This document shows, in pieces, positions 1 through 6,338 of a DNA stretch of 7,416 nt; the stretch's first letter is position 1, and every line of letters starts with the position of its first letter. The notes under the pieces are model-generated. The model did not search any database. It saw nothing but the letters and a program-made list of their open reading frames with translations, and was not told where the DNA came from. Source of the DNA: Candidatus Heimdallarchaeota archaeon. Lineage in GTDB: Archaea > Asgardarchaeota > Heimdallarchaeia > Heimdallarchaeales > Heimdallarchaeaceae. The stretch covers positions 1-7,416 of the forward strand of contig JAGLOH010000099.1 in NCBI GenBank assembly GCA_023139025.1, read 5' to 3'. A program made the position numbers and the translations under genes.

Positions 1-390
1 AAAGAAGATCGTGATGAAAACATTCGCAGAGTAGGTTTCGTAACACATTTGCTATCTAGAAATGGTGTAATTGCAATGATGGCTAACATCGCACCATATA
101 GATCAGTTCGCGATGAAATTCGTCAAAGAATAGGCAACTTCATGGTAGTCTATGTCAATGCATCTTTGGAAGCTTGTGAAGAACGTGACCTTAAGGGCTT
201 ATATGCTAAGGCTCGAGCTGGGGAAATCAAAGGTTTCACTGGAATCGATGACCCTTATGAAGAACCTCAAGCTCCTGAAGTTATTTGCAACACAGATGAT
301 GAAACTATCGAAGAAAGTGTCCAAAAGGTTCTTGACAAAATGGAAGAATTAGGGTATATTAAACCCATAAAAGTCTATGAACCCAATTAA
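1..390 (+). CDS. cysC: Adenylylsulfate (APS) kinase, 5' end cut by window edge
   Basis: APS kinase phosphorylates adenosine 5'-phosphosulfate at the 3' position with ATP in the cytoplasm, giving PAPS for sulfate assimilation or sulfo-transfer. The frame is open from base 1 and ends at TAA 388-390, leaving 129 visible residues. Family signatures, numbered from the first visible codon: DRDENIRRVGFV at 3-14, the IAPYRSVRDEIR stretch near 40, and the lid/substrate-binding block GLYAKARAGEIKGFTGIDD centred near 75, followed by an E-rich C-terminal helix ending in ELGYI. CysC proteins are usually about 175-200 residues, so roughly 60 N-terminal residues, including the Walker A P-loop, lie outside the window. 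TTG at 49 falls inside the conserved domain and is not the start. It faces a TauE/SafE permease tail to tail. Family assignment is very secure; which use of PAPS applies is unknown. Confidence 0.95.
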   Translation, partial: KEDRDENIRRVGFVTHLLSRNGVIAMMANIAPYRSVRDEIRQRIGNFMVVYVNASLEACEERDLKGLYAKARAGEIKGFTGIDDPYEEPQAPEVICNTDDETIEESVQKVLDKMEELGYIKPIKVYEPN

Positions 391-437
391 AATTAGGTGG
401 TTTTTTCCACTATTTCTTTTCTATTCTAATTTTCCCC
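391..437 (+). terminator. T-rich termination region between convergent cysC and permease
   Basis: The 47-base gap carries T6 at 401-406, then T-rich runs at 417-420 and 430-433 on the + strand. Archaeal transcription stops at oligo-T tracts without needing a strong hairpin, so this fits the end of the cysC transcript. A short GTGG/CCAC inverted repeat (397-400 and 407-410) flanks T6 but is too small to count as a convincing hairpin. On the minus strand the region is A-rich, so the permease transcript probably ends elsewhere, perhaps antisense to the cysC 3' end. Confidence 0.5.
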
Positions 438-1307
438 TTACGTTCCCCATTGTAATGCTGTTGAAATAACTGTAAAAATTACAATTAGTAACAGGACTAC
501 TCCCACTATGTAAGAAACATATTTTGTTTTTAGTTTCCCTTTCAACCAATGACCTATTACAACTCCAATAGACATTCCAACTACTAGTGATAGTACAATC
601 CACCAATCAATTGCAATTGAACCTTCAACGATATAGGTTATAGCACCTGCTGTAGCTTTAATCACAATGATAAATAAAGAAGTTCCTGAAGCTAGTAGAG
701 GATCTAATCCAAAGAAAATGATGAATATTGGTACTTGTATCCACCCTCCACTTACACCAAAAAGCCCTGCTATTAAACCTAGAGTAAGACCAATTAAGAC
801 AGCTATTGGCAGACTTACCTCATATGATTTATCATTTCGTCTTACATTTATAATAGGTTTTAATGAATTGATTTTCTTCCAGATAATCATACTTTTACTT
901 GTATCATCATGTTTATCTGTACCATTTTTATTTCTTCTGGCAGTAATAATGATGATTCTAATACCAAAAATTGAGGCTACTACACTTATGAAGATAACTA
1001 TGATTATTTCAGGTATTTGTCCTAAGCTTAGTGCACCCAAGAATGCACCTATCGCTGAAGGAATTCCAAAAACAATACCCATTTTGAAATCTACTTCGTC
1101 TCTCCTCCAAGCACCAAATGAACCAATAATTACAGGGATAATCATTGCAATTAATATAGATGCAACAGATACTGCTCCTTCAATATCAAAGAGTAAAATC
1201 AATGAAGGGACAAGGAAAACACCTCCTCCAAAACCCGCTATGTTTCCTATGATAGCGATAACTAAAGCTAACAATCCTATCAACACGAGTTGAAGAACTA
1301 TTTCCAT
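438..1307 (-). CDS. TauE/SafE family sulfite/organosulfur-type membrane permease
   Basis: This is an integral membrane protein of 289 residues if started at ATG 1307 (one codon longer from TTG 1310). It shows the two-repeat TauE/SafE architecture. Repeat one has AGFGGGVFLVPSLILL near residue 24, and repeat two has LFGVSGGWIQVPIF near 182, followed by ASGTSLFIIVIKATAGAITY. About eight hydrophobic segments are visible (near 4-40, 46-66, 76-95, 100-122, 165-200, 205-225, 233-253 and 263-285). They are split by a charged, probably cytosolic loop at 123-163 rich in Lys, Arg, Asp and Asn. Characterised relatives move sulfite, sulfoacetate or other sulfur anions, but specificity cannot be read from sequence. 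ATG 1307 is preferred because a TATA-like box lies 25-26 bases upstream. Convergence with APS kinase suggests a sulfur-anion substrate, which is an inference. Confidence 0.85.
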   Translation of the reverse strand: MEIVLQLVLIGLLALVIAIIGNIAGFGGGVFLVPSLILLFDIEGAVSVASILIAMIIPVIIGSFGAWRRDEVDFKMGIVFGIPSAIGAFLGALSLGQIPEIIIVIFISVVASIFGIRIIIITARRNKNGTDKHDDTSKSMIIWKKINSLKPIINVRRNDKSYEVSLPIAVLIGLTLGLIAGLFGVSGGWIQVPIFIIFFGLDPLLASGTSLFIIVIKATAGAITYIVEGSIAIDWWIVLSLVVGMSIGVVIGHWLKGKLKTKYVSYIVGVVLLLIVIFTVISTALQWGT

Positions 1308-1327
1308 CAACTTGATTTAAAGAACTT

Positions 1328-1337
1328 GTTTTTAAAC
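1328..1337 (-). promoter_or_regulatory. TATA-like box for the TauE/SafE permease
   Basis: On the minus strand this reads GTTTAAAAAC, centred about 25 bases before ATG 1307. That spacing predicts transcription starting at or next to the start codon, giving a leaderless mRNA. It lies in the 54-base gap after the upstream transferase gene, so the permease can be transcribed separately. A second AT-rich block at 1351-1360 is a weaker alternative. No Shine-Dalgarno sequence precedes the start. Confidence 0.5.
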
Positions 1338-1361
1338 CTACTGCATGTACTTAAAAATAGC

Positions 1362-2810
1362 CTATTCTTTATCTTCAATCATCTTTTTCAGCCTTGTAGC
1401 AACATTCTTTAGTGAATTACCCCTAAAGAAGTAATCTGTATCAAATTCTGTTTCTTTTATTTTCTTTATTTTCTTAACTAAATCATCTACATCTGAGAAT
1501 TTTTCCGCTACTTTGGACTTTAGTAGATCTTCCATGTAATCGATTCCAAAATAATCGAAAAGTAAGGTTTTTACACCAAAGAAAAGTCCTTCAAATAGAG
1601 CTGTGGAGTTTACTCCGACTTGTATTTCTGATTCTGCAAACAGCTCATACAAACCTTTTCCTTCATGATCTACAACTTCAATTCCTGATTTAAGTAACCA
1701 AGGAAATTCTTCCTTCCAGGTATTTACTTCATTAGGATGTAACTTGTAAATGACCTTATACGCTAGATTTTCCACTTTGTTTAATTCAACTGCAACCTTA
1801 GAAAGATGTATCCCAACCCATGGTTGAGAAATGAATACAATTTGCTTCTTCTTCTCAATTCCTTCATATTTTTTCTTTGAAATTTCAAGATCTGGAAACC
1901 CAATACTAAATATTTTATCTTTCTCAATTGGATAAGTAATGCTTTCTTTCCAGTAATCTCCGAAAGCAAAAATATAATCTGGGAAGGTTTTCTTTGTTCT
2001 ATGTTCTTCAAAAGAATACCCCACATGATATCTGGTTACAACACCATGTTGTATCTCTACAACAGGAATTCCCTTTTCTTTGCATGCTTCGATGAAATTC
2101 TCTTTCCCATAACTACACACAATAAGAATCAGTTGAGGTTGCACTTTTTTCAAAATTTTTCGATAGTAAGGAAGGCTTCTTTTTCTTACAACTAGATTAT
2201 TGTGGACAATTTCCACCAAATCTATGGATCTATTGAATTTAGAATTAAATGCTTGAGATATTTTCCTTAAGTAAATGATTTCTTCATCTGTTAGATTTAC
2301 CTTAGCTATTTTGAGATATCTCTTTAAATCAATCATCAAATCTATGTATGTGAAATATCTTAGATTTTTAGTTTCAGCAGGAGTTCTGAAATTAAACTCA
2401 AAATCACCTTCAATAGAAATTGAAGAGTAGATCATTTTATTGATGATGTGATCTGTATAGATATCCCACCATTTACCATTTTCTTTCAGCTTCCTTCTAG
2501 AACTACTCAAAACAAGTATTGTCTTTTTTTTAGCTAATAACGGATTAAGATTGAATTGGAAGAAAACTTTGAGATAGTTACGTATTTTCCTTAAATAGAA
2601 AACAAATTTTTTCTCTTTTTTCCTTTCTATTCTTTTTTTTCGTTTTATTTTCCCTTCAGCTAATTTGATTGTAATTGCTCTAAAAACTGCAAATCTAACC
2701 CTTTCCCAAAAGAAAACTCCATCTATTTTAGCGTTGAATAGAGAAAACTCATCTTCAAACTTTAGAAATTCTTCATAAACAGATTTGAGGGATAGTACAG
2801 ATTCGCTCAT
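1362..2810 (-). CDS. Uncharacterised GT-B-like capsule/teichoic-type transferase
   Basis: This 482-residue protein starts at ATG 2810 and ends at TAG. There is no signal peptide or clear membrane segment. The N-terminal part has the IDGVFFWERVRFAVFR motif (29-44), which recalls a K/N-G-x-x-x-W-x-x-x-R-F element seen in anonymous proteins of polysaccharide loci. A very basic stretch (54-68) and hydrophobic/basic helices (69-84) follow and might touch membrane phospholipid. The C-terminal half looks like a GT-B nucleotide-binding fold: PVVEIQHGVV with H255-G256, then DYIFAFGDYW (278-287), IFSIGFPDLE (300-309), IVFISQPW (324-331), YKLHPNE (355-361) and NSTALFEGLFFG (401-412). The HG, K-L-H-P-x-E and S-T-x-x-E-G elements resemble KpsS/TagF-like enzymes that transfer sugars or polyol phosphates. 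Donor and acceptor are unknown. It is divergent from the WecC-like gene, which supports a role in surface-glycan synthesis. Confidence 0.65.
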   Translation of the reverse strand: MSESVLSLKSVYEEFLKFEDEFSLFNAKIDGVFFWERVRFAVFRAITIKLAEGKIKRKKRIERKKEKKFVFYLRKIRNYLKVFFQFNLNPLLAKKKTILVLSSSRRKLKENGKWWDIYTDHIINKMIYSSISIEGDFEFNFRTPAETKNLRYFTYIDLMIDLKRYLKIAKVNLTDEEIIYLRKISQAFNSKFNRSIDLVEIVHNNLVVRKRSLPYYRKILKKVQPQLILIVCSYGKENFIEACKEKGIPVVEIQHGVVTRYHVGYSFEEHRTKKTFPDYIFAFGDYWKESITYPIEKDKIFSIGFPDLEISKKKYEGIEKKKQIVFISQPWVGIHLSKVAVELNKVENLAYKVIYKLHPNEVNTWKEEFPWLLKSGIEVVDHEGKGLYELFAESEIQVGVNSTALFEGLFFGVKTLLFDYFGIDYMEDLLKSKVAEKFSDVDDLVKKIKKIKETEFDTDYFFRGNSLKNVATRLKKMIEDKE

Positions 2811-2837
2811 TGTATCCGTTTAGATGAGTGCTGAAAT

Positions 2838-2847
2838 CTTATAAAAG
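2838..2847 (-). promoter_or_regulatory. TATA box of the GT-B-like gene, inside an inverted repeat
   Basis: The minus strand reads CTTTTATAAG, centred about 32 bases before ATG 2810, preceded by an A-rich BRE-like stretch. It predicts a start site a few bases upstream of the ATG. The box sits inside a perfect 7-base inverted repeat (AAATCTT at 2834-2840, AAGATTT at 2845-2851). The + strand of the same site reads TTATAAAAG, so it could also act toward the WecC-like gene, with a leader of about 60 bases. Confidence 0.6.
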
Positions 2848-2895
2848 ATTTTTGTCGTATAGTGTGCTAGTCAGAAAAACAACATATTATTGAAT

Positions 2896-2906
2896 AAATT
2901 TAAAAG
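2896..2906 (+). promoter_or_regulatory. TATA-like box for the WecC-like dehydrogenase
   Basis: AAATTTAAAAG is centred about 30 bases before ATG 2931, predicting a transcript that begins within a few bases of the start codon. The sequence just before the ATG (GAAATTTGTA) has no Shine-Dalgarno core. With the opposite-facing box at 2838-2847 it makes 2811-2930 a compact divergent promoter region; nothing else was recognised in that gap. Confidence 0.5.
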
Positions 2907-2930
2907 ATAGCCCAAGAACAGAAATTTGTA

Positions 2931-4298
2931 ATGAAATTCTTTGCAATGAATTCAGATGAAGCAGCTAAAGCTCTAGCAAATCGTGATTTAACAATTGCCG
3001 TCTTTGGAATGGGTAAAATGGGATTACCAATCGCAGTTACTTTTTTGGAAGCGGGTTACAGTGTTGTTGGAGTAGACATTAACAAAGAACTTGTTGATCT
3101 ATTGAATCAAGGAGTAGCTTCAGTTACTGGGGAACCAGGCGTTGAAGAAGGAATTAGGAAAGCTTTTAATGAGAAGAAGTTTTTTGCAACTTTATCAACT
3201 GAAGAAGCTCTTGTCTCAGCAGACATCATTGTAATTATTATTCCTATTATTGTTGACGACAATAAGCAACCCAAATTGGAACCATTAACAAATCTAATGG
3301 AAGAAATAGGCAAACATCTCATAAAGGGGCAGCTTATCATACAGGAAACGACTTTACCCATCGGAACAACAGAGAGAGTTCTCAAACCTATTTTAGAGGA
3401 AAAATCTGGATTGATTTGTGGAGAAGATTTTGGCTTAGGATTCTCCCCTGAAAGAACATACAGTGGTAGAGTAATAGCTGATATAATTACAAACTATCAA
3501 AAAATAGTTGGAGGTGTAGATACTCAAAGTACTGAAAGAATCGCTTTATTCTATGAAACCTTTGTTGAGAAGGGAGTTATTAAAATGAGCTCTGCTACAA
3601 CAGCTGAGGCAGTAAAGGTCTTCAAAGGTGTCTATAGAGATTTGAACATTGCAATTGCTAATGAGTTAGCTCGTATAGCAGAAAAGATTGATGTTAATTT
3701 CTATGAAGTAAGAGATGCTGTAAATTCTGAACCTGCTGGGAACATTCTTATGCCTGGTGCTGGAGTTGGTGGGCATTGTATTCCTGTTTATCCCCATTTC
3801 TTGCTTCAAAATATTAGAGATTTAGGTATAGATTCAGAGTTTATTGTTTCTGGAAGAAAAGTAAATGCTGATATGCCACAACATGTTGTAGAAAAAATCA
3901 ATGAAGAACTTCTAAAAATTAACACAGATTTAGAAAAATCAAAAATCGTCCTTTTAGGATTAGCTTACAGAGGAAATGTCAAAGAGCATAGATACTCACC
4001 AACTATTGATATTATTAAGAATCTTAAGAATACTAACGCAAATGTCTGGTTGCATGATCCATTATACACTAAAGAAGAACTAAGGACAATAATTGATGTA
4101 AAAACTGAGGAAGATCTTCAATTAATTCTGAAGGAAGCAGATTGTGTGGTTCTCCTTGCAGATCATTCAGCATATAAATCAATCACTCTTCAGGAAATTG
4201 ACTCTCTCACAAATTCTCCTTACATCTTTTTAGATACTAGAAATATTGTTACTGAAAAATCAACAGAAAACAGAAAAATCGTAAAGATTGGGATGTAG
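2931..4298 (+). CDS. wecC: UDP-N-acetyl-hexosamine (probably ManNAc) 6-dehydrogenase
   Basis: This NAD-dependent enzyme oxidises C-6 of a UDP-N-acetylhexosamine twice to give the uronic acid, most likely UDP-ManNAcA, in the cytoplasm. At 455 residues it is slightly longer than typical WecC (about 420). An N-terminal Rossmann domain holds GMGKMG (26-31), and Asp49 ends beta-2. The middle domain has ETTLPIGTT (139-147), SPER (172-175), Lys229 and YRDLNIAIANELARIA (235-250). The catalytic thiol is Cys283 in GVGGHCIPVYPHF. The C-terminal UDP-binding domain contains LLGLAYRGNVKEHRYSP (341-357). The HCIPV form of the active site separates it from UDP-glucose dehydrogenases (GGxCxPKD). The WbpA/TviB group, acting on UDP-GlcNAc, shares this form, so the exact substrate is less certain. 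Gly233 stands where many WecC proteins have Asn. No epimerase partner (WecB) lies in the window. The next ATG (2946) is less likely given the TATA spacing. Confidence 0.88.
   Translation: MKFFAMNSDEAAKALANRDLTIAVFGMGKMGLPIAVTFLEAGYSVVGVDINKELVDLLNQGVASVTGEPGVEEGIRKAFNEKKFFATLSTEEALVSADIIVIIIPIIVDDNKQPKLEPLTNLMEEIGKHLIKGQLIIQETTLPIGTTERVLKPILEEKSGLICGEDFGLGFSPERTYSGRVIADIITNYQKIVGGVDTQSTERIALFYETFVEKGVIKMSSATTAEAVKVFKGVYRDLNIAIANELARIAEKIDVNFYEVRDAVNSEPAGNILMPGAGVGGHCIPVYPHFLLQNIRDLGIDSEFIVSGRKVNADMPQHVVEKINEELLKINTDLEKSKIVLLGLAYRGNVKEHRYSPTIDIIKNLKNTNANVWLHDPLYTKEELRTIIDVKTEEDLQLILKEADCVVLLADHSAYKSITLQEIDSLTNSPYIFLDTRNIVTEKSTENRKIVKIGM
4255..4278 (-). terminator. Oligo-T runs antisense to the wecC 3' end
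   Basis: Read on the minus strand, this stretch has T5, T4 and T5 runs (complement of 4255-4259, 4267-4270 and 4274-4278) about 36-60 bases past the stop of the AsnB-like gene. They are plausible archaeal terminators for that gene. Because the intergenic gap is only 15 bases, the transcript would end inside the wecC coding region. The A runs may simply reflect Lys/Asn codons of wecC, so support is modest. Confidence 0.3.
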
Positions 4299-4313
4299 AT
4301 TTCCGATTCACTT

Positions 4314-6194
4314 TCATTTTGATGAATAGATTTCCTTCTTCAGATTATAATTGTCAAAAAGTATTTCTACTTCTTGTTTAATTTTAAGATTATCACTTTC
4401 AAGAATGACTTTTTCTGGTTTATCTATCCCGAAAAACAACCTTATCATTATCTCTAAATCTATGAACGCTGAGAGAAAGAGCTCTAAATGACTTTTTCTG
4501 TTAAAAAGATCTTCATACAGTTTTCTTATTACTTCTTTGTTCAACAAATTCCAAATGAAGCAGTTTTCATCTACGAGAATCTGATTGATAAATTTATAAT
4601 AACTGCCTTCTTCTTCTGTCCATTTGTAAATAGGTGAAGAGGATTTAGGAACAATCGAGACACCTAATTTCTTCTCAAACCACCTAACAACCTTAAGCGC
4701 ATTTTGAACGATTTTTAGTCTTTCGAATTTAGATGAAGTTGTTGGTAATGCAGCTATTTCTTCATCCAACACCCCTATAACATCCAATTCAAAATTTCTT
4801 TTCTCTCTTAATTCATATGGAATTTTGACATAAGTGCTAAAAATTTGAGGATGGTAGAATGGTAGAACAGTTGTTCCAAACACTTCAACAGTTTTTGGAC
4901 CTCCTACGGCATATTTTCTCCCCCTTGTCAAAGCCAGAAGACATTCAACACTCATTCTCTCGTCTTCAACCTCCCATAGAAGATCAGCATGTTTCTTTAA
5001 TTCTGGAATTATGCTCCGCTTGAGTATATTCTTTTCTTTAGCTATTTTTTCAAATACTTTGGGGGGAAAGAAATAATTGTGCAACTGCATAGCTTTAAGT
5101 AATGAATATGCAGAATCTCTTTGCAAATTTTTATTTCTTATACTAGTGAAGAATTCTCCTCCTAATTGCCCATCTCCTACGTATCCATCAATATAGAGAT
5201 TGTTCTTAGTTTCTACCTCTTCTAGGAAACTAACCAATCTTGATGCTATATGAGTAGATATTCCTTCACAGTACCACATATGCTTCAGAGAATCTTTAAT
5301 TGTGTCCTCAACATCTATTATTCTTGTCATATGTTCAACATCTAGTCGATCTGCAACTTTCTTTGCATTTGTTACATTCAATCCTTTATCAGAATAATCA
5401 AAGGTTATTCCTTTGCATTTCTTTCTTAAATCATCTTCAACTGATGTTATTAACATTCTAGAATCCAACCCTCCAGACAGCAAGAAATAGTTATTTTCAT
5501 TTCGTTTATTAAGAAGTATATTGAAATATTTCTCAAACAGTTGTGCTTGTTCTTCAACTATTTTCTTATATGACTCTTTGTCCATTTCCTCGTATTTTGA
5601 TGGAAAATCATATTTAATTTCACTATTTTCTAAGATTATTTTTTCTATTTTCGAATAGTCTATTTCTTCTAAATCCAAAGTAATGGTTTTATTGTAGGGT
5701 AGAAGTTTTATTTTCTTGAAAAAAGTCTTCATCCCTAGTATACAATGAGAAAAAATGTATTCCATCAGCGCATCATAATCAAGATGATTGAGTAATTCCT
5801 TTTCATTCTGAAGAATGTATTTCATTTGTGAGGAGATATACAAATTGCCATTATTATACGCCAAATAGATGTAATCTGTTCCCAACGGGTCAGACGAAAT
5901 AATAACTCGTTTATTTTCCATATCAACCTTTATGTAAGGTTGGATTTGTTCTGAAAATGATTTCACTGATTTGGGATCTTCCATTAAATCAAAATGCTTC
6001 AAGTTATTTGGAGTAAAGAAATAGTTCTTATCTTCTATTTCCAAAGAATAGTTTTTATCATCAAAATCACCTATGAGAATCTGTATTCCTTCATTTTCTA
6101 TTATTTTTCTATTCTCCATAAGGGAAGGAAGAATCGCAACTGTTTCATTCAGATTCTTCTTTTCTGATGAAAGAACAAAAAGGAAATTTGTCAT
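4314..6194 (-). CDS. Asparagine-synthetase-like amide ligase lacking the glutaminase Cys
   Basis: This 626-residue protein has the two-domain AsnB layout. Residues about 1-190 resemble the Ntn glutaminase domain: SDPLGTDYIYLAYNNGNLYI (101-120) and the following SSQMKYIL match the usual RDxxGxxPLYY...FASE region. However, residue 2 is Thr, not the nucleophilic Cys, so glutamine hydrolysis is not expected. The synthetase domain has the PP-loop ATP-pyrophosphatase motif SGGLDS (240-245), DGYVGDGQLGGEFF (336-349) in place of the AsnB SGEGADELFGG loop, and VLPFYHPQIF (443-452). It should activate a carboxylate as an acyl-AMP and couple it to ammonia or another amine. Relatives with the same loss include beta-lactam synthetase and lasso-peptide cyclases; amidating AsnB homologues also occur in O-antigen loci. 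Tail-to-tail placement with the WecC-like gene points to a uronic acid substrate, which is an inference. No Shine-Dalgarno precedes ATG 6194. Confidence 0.8.
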   Translation of the reverse strand: MTNFLFVLSSEKKNLNETVAILPSLMENRKIIENEGIQILIGDFDDKNYSLEIEDKNYFFTPNNLKHFDLMEDPKSVKSFSEQIQPYIKVDMENKRVIISSDPLGTDYIYLAYNNGNLYISSQMKYILQNEKELLNHLDYDALMEYIFSHCILGMKTFFKKIKLLPYNKTITLDLEEIDYSKIEKIILENSEIKYDFPSKYEEMDKESYKKIVEEQAQLFEKYFNILLNKRNENNYFLLSGGLDSRMLITSVEDDLRKKCKGITFDYSDKGLNVTNAKKVADRLDVEHMTRIIDVEDTIKDSLKHMWYCEGISTHIASRLVSFLEEVETKNNLYIDGYVGDGQLGGEFFTSIRNKNLQRDSAYSLLKAMQLHNYFFPPKVFEKIAKEKNILKRSIIPELKKHADLLWEVEDERMSVECLLALTRGRKYAVGGPKTVEVFGTTVLPFYHPQIFSTYVKIPYELREKRNFELDVIGVLDEEIAALPTTSSKFERLKIVQNALKVVRWFEKKLGVSIVPKSSSPIYKWTEEEGSYYKFINQILVDENCFIWNLLNKEVIRKLYEDLFNRKSHLELFLSAFIDLEIMIRLFFGIDKPEKVILESDNLKIKQEVEILFDNYNLKKEIYSSK

Positions 6195-6338
6195 TGTGGA
6201 GCTTGAAATAGCATATTATTAAAACTTTTTTGAAAAACTGTCTTAGCGCTTTGAAATCGGTTTAAGAGGAATACTTATTTGTCTTTATTCAGAAAAATTG
6301 ATAGGTATAGACACAAACAGCTAACAGAGTGTAACGAA
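6195..6338. other. Divergent intergenic region between AsnB-like and GT4-like genes
   Basis: These 144 AT-rich bases separate two outward-facing genes. The minus-strand TATA candidate lies near the left end. For the rightward gene no box is clear. GGTATAGA at 6304-6311 has the right distance (about 31 bases to ATG 6339) but is a weak match, while TTTAAGA at 6261-6267 and ACTTATTTG at 6273-6281 would give leaders of roughly 35-50 bases. No hairpin, small ORF or repeat of note was seen. Confidence 0.4.
6213..6225 (-). promoter_or_regulatory. TATA-like box for the AsnB-like gene
   Basis: The minus strand reads GTTTTAATAATAT, centred about 25 bases before ATG 6194, again the spacing expected for a leaderless archaeal mRNA. 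The bases between the box and the ATG contain no Shine-Dalgarno core. This supports the chosen start. Confidence 0.5.

Noticed and set aside
49..390. TTG at 49 as the true start of the first gene
   Set aside because: The same frame is open to base 1 and the upstream 16 codons encode the conserved DENIRR region of APS kinase, so the gene simply enters from the left edge.
397..410. GTGG/CCAC hairpin around T6 as an intrinsic bacterial-type terminator
   Set aside because: A four-base stem with the T run in the loop rather than after the stem does not match a rho-independent terminator; the T tract alone is a better explanation.
667..1293. Long open frame on the + strand (208 codons)
   Set aside because: It lies entirely antisense to the TauE/SafE permease, whose motifs and membrane pattern are clear. 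The + strand translation has no recognisable domain and is a shadow of hydrophobic codons.
2001..2195. Small + strand open frame of 64 codons
   Set aside because: It is antisense to the conserved HG-motif region of the GT-B-like transferase and has no promoter-like or ribosome-binding signal.
4314..6194. Lasso-peptide cyclase (McjC-like) identity for the AsnB-like protein
   Set aside because: Loss of Cys2 and the length fit, but no precursor peptide, leader peptidase or RRE-type gene is seen in the window, while sugar-pathway genes flank it. Kept only as an alternative.
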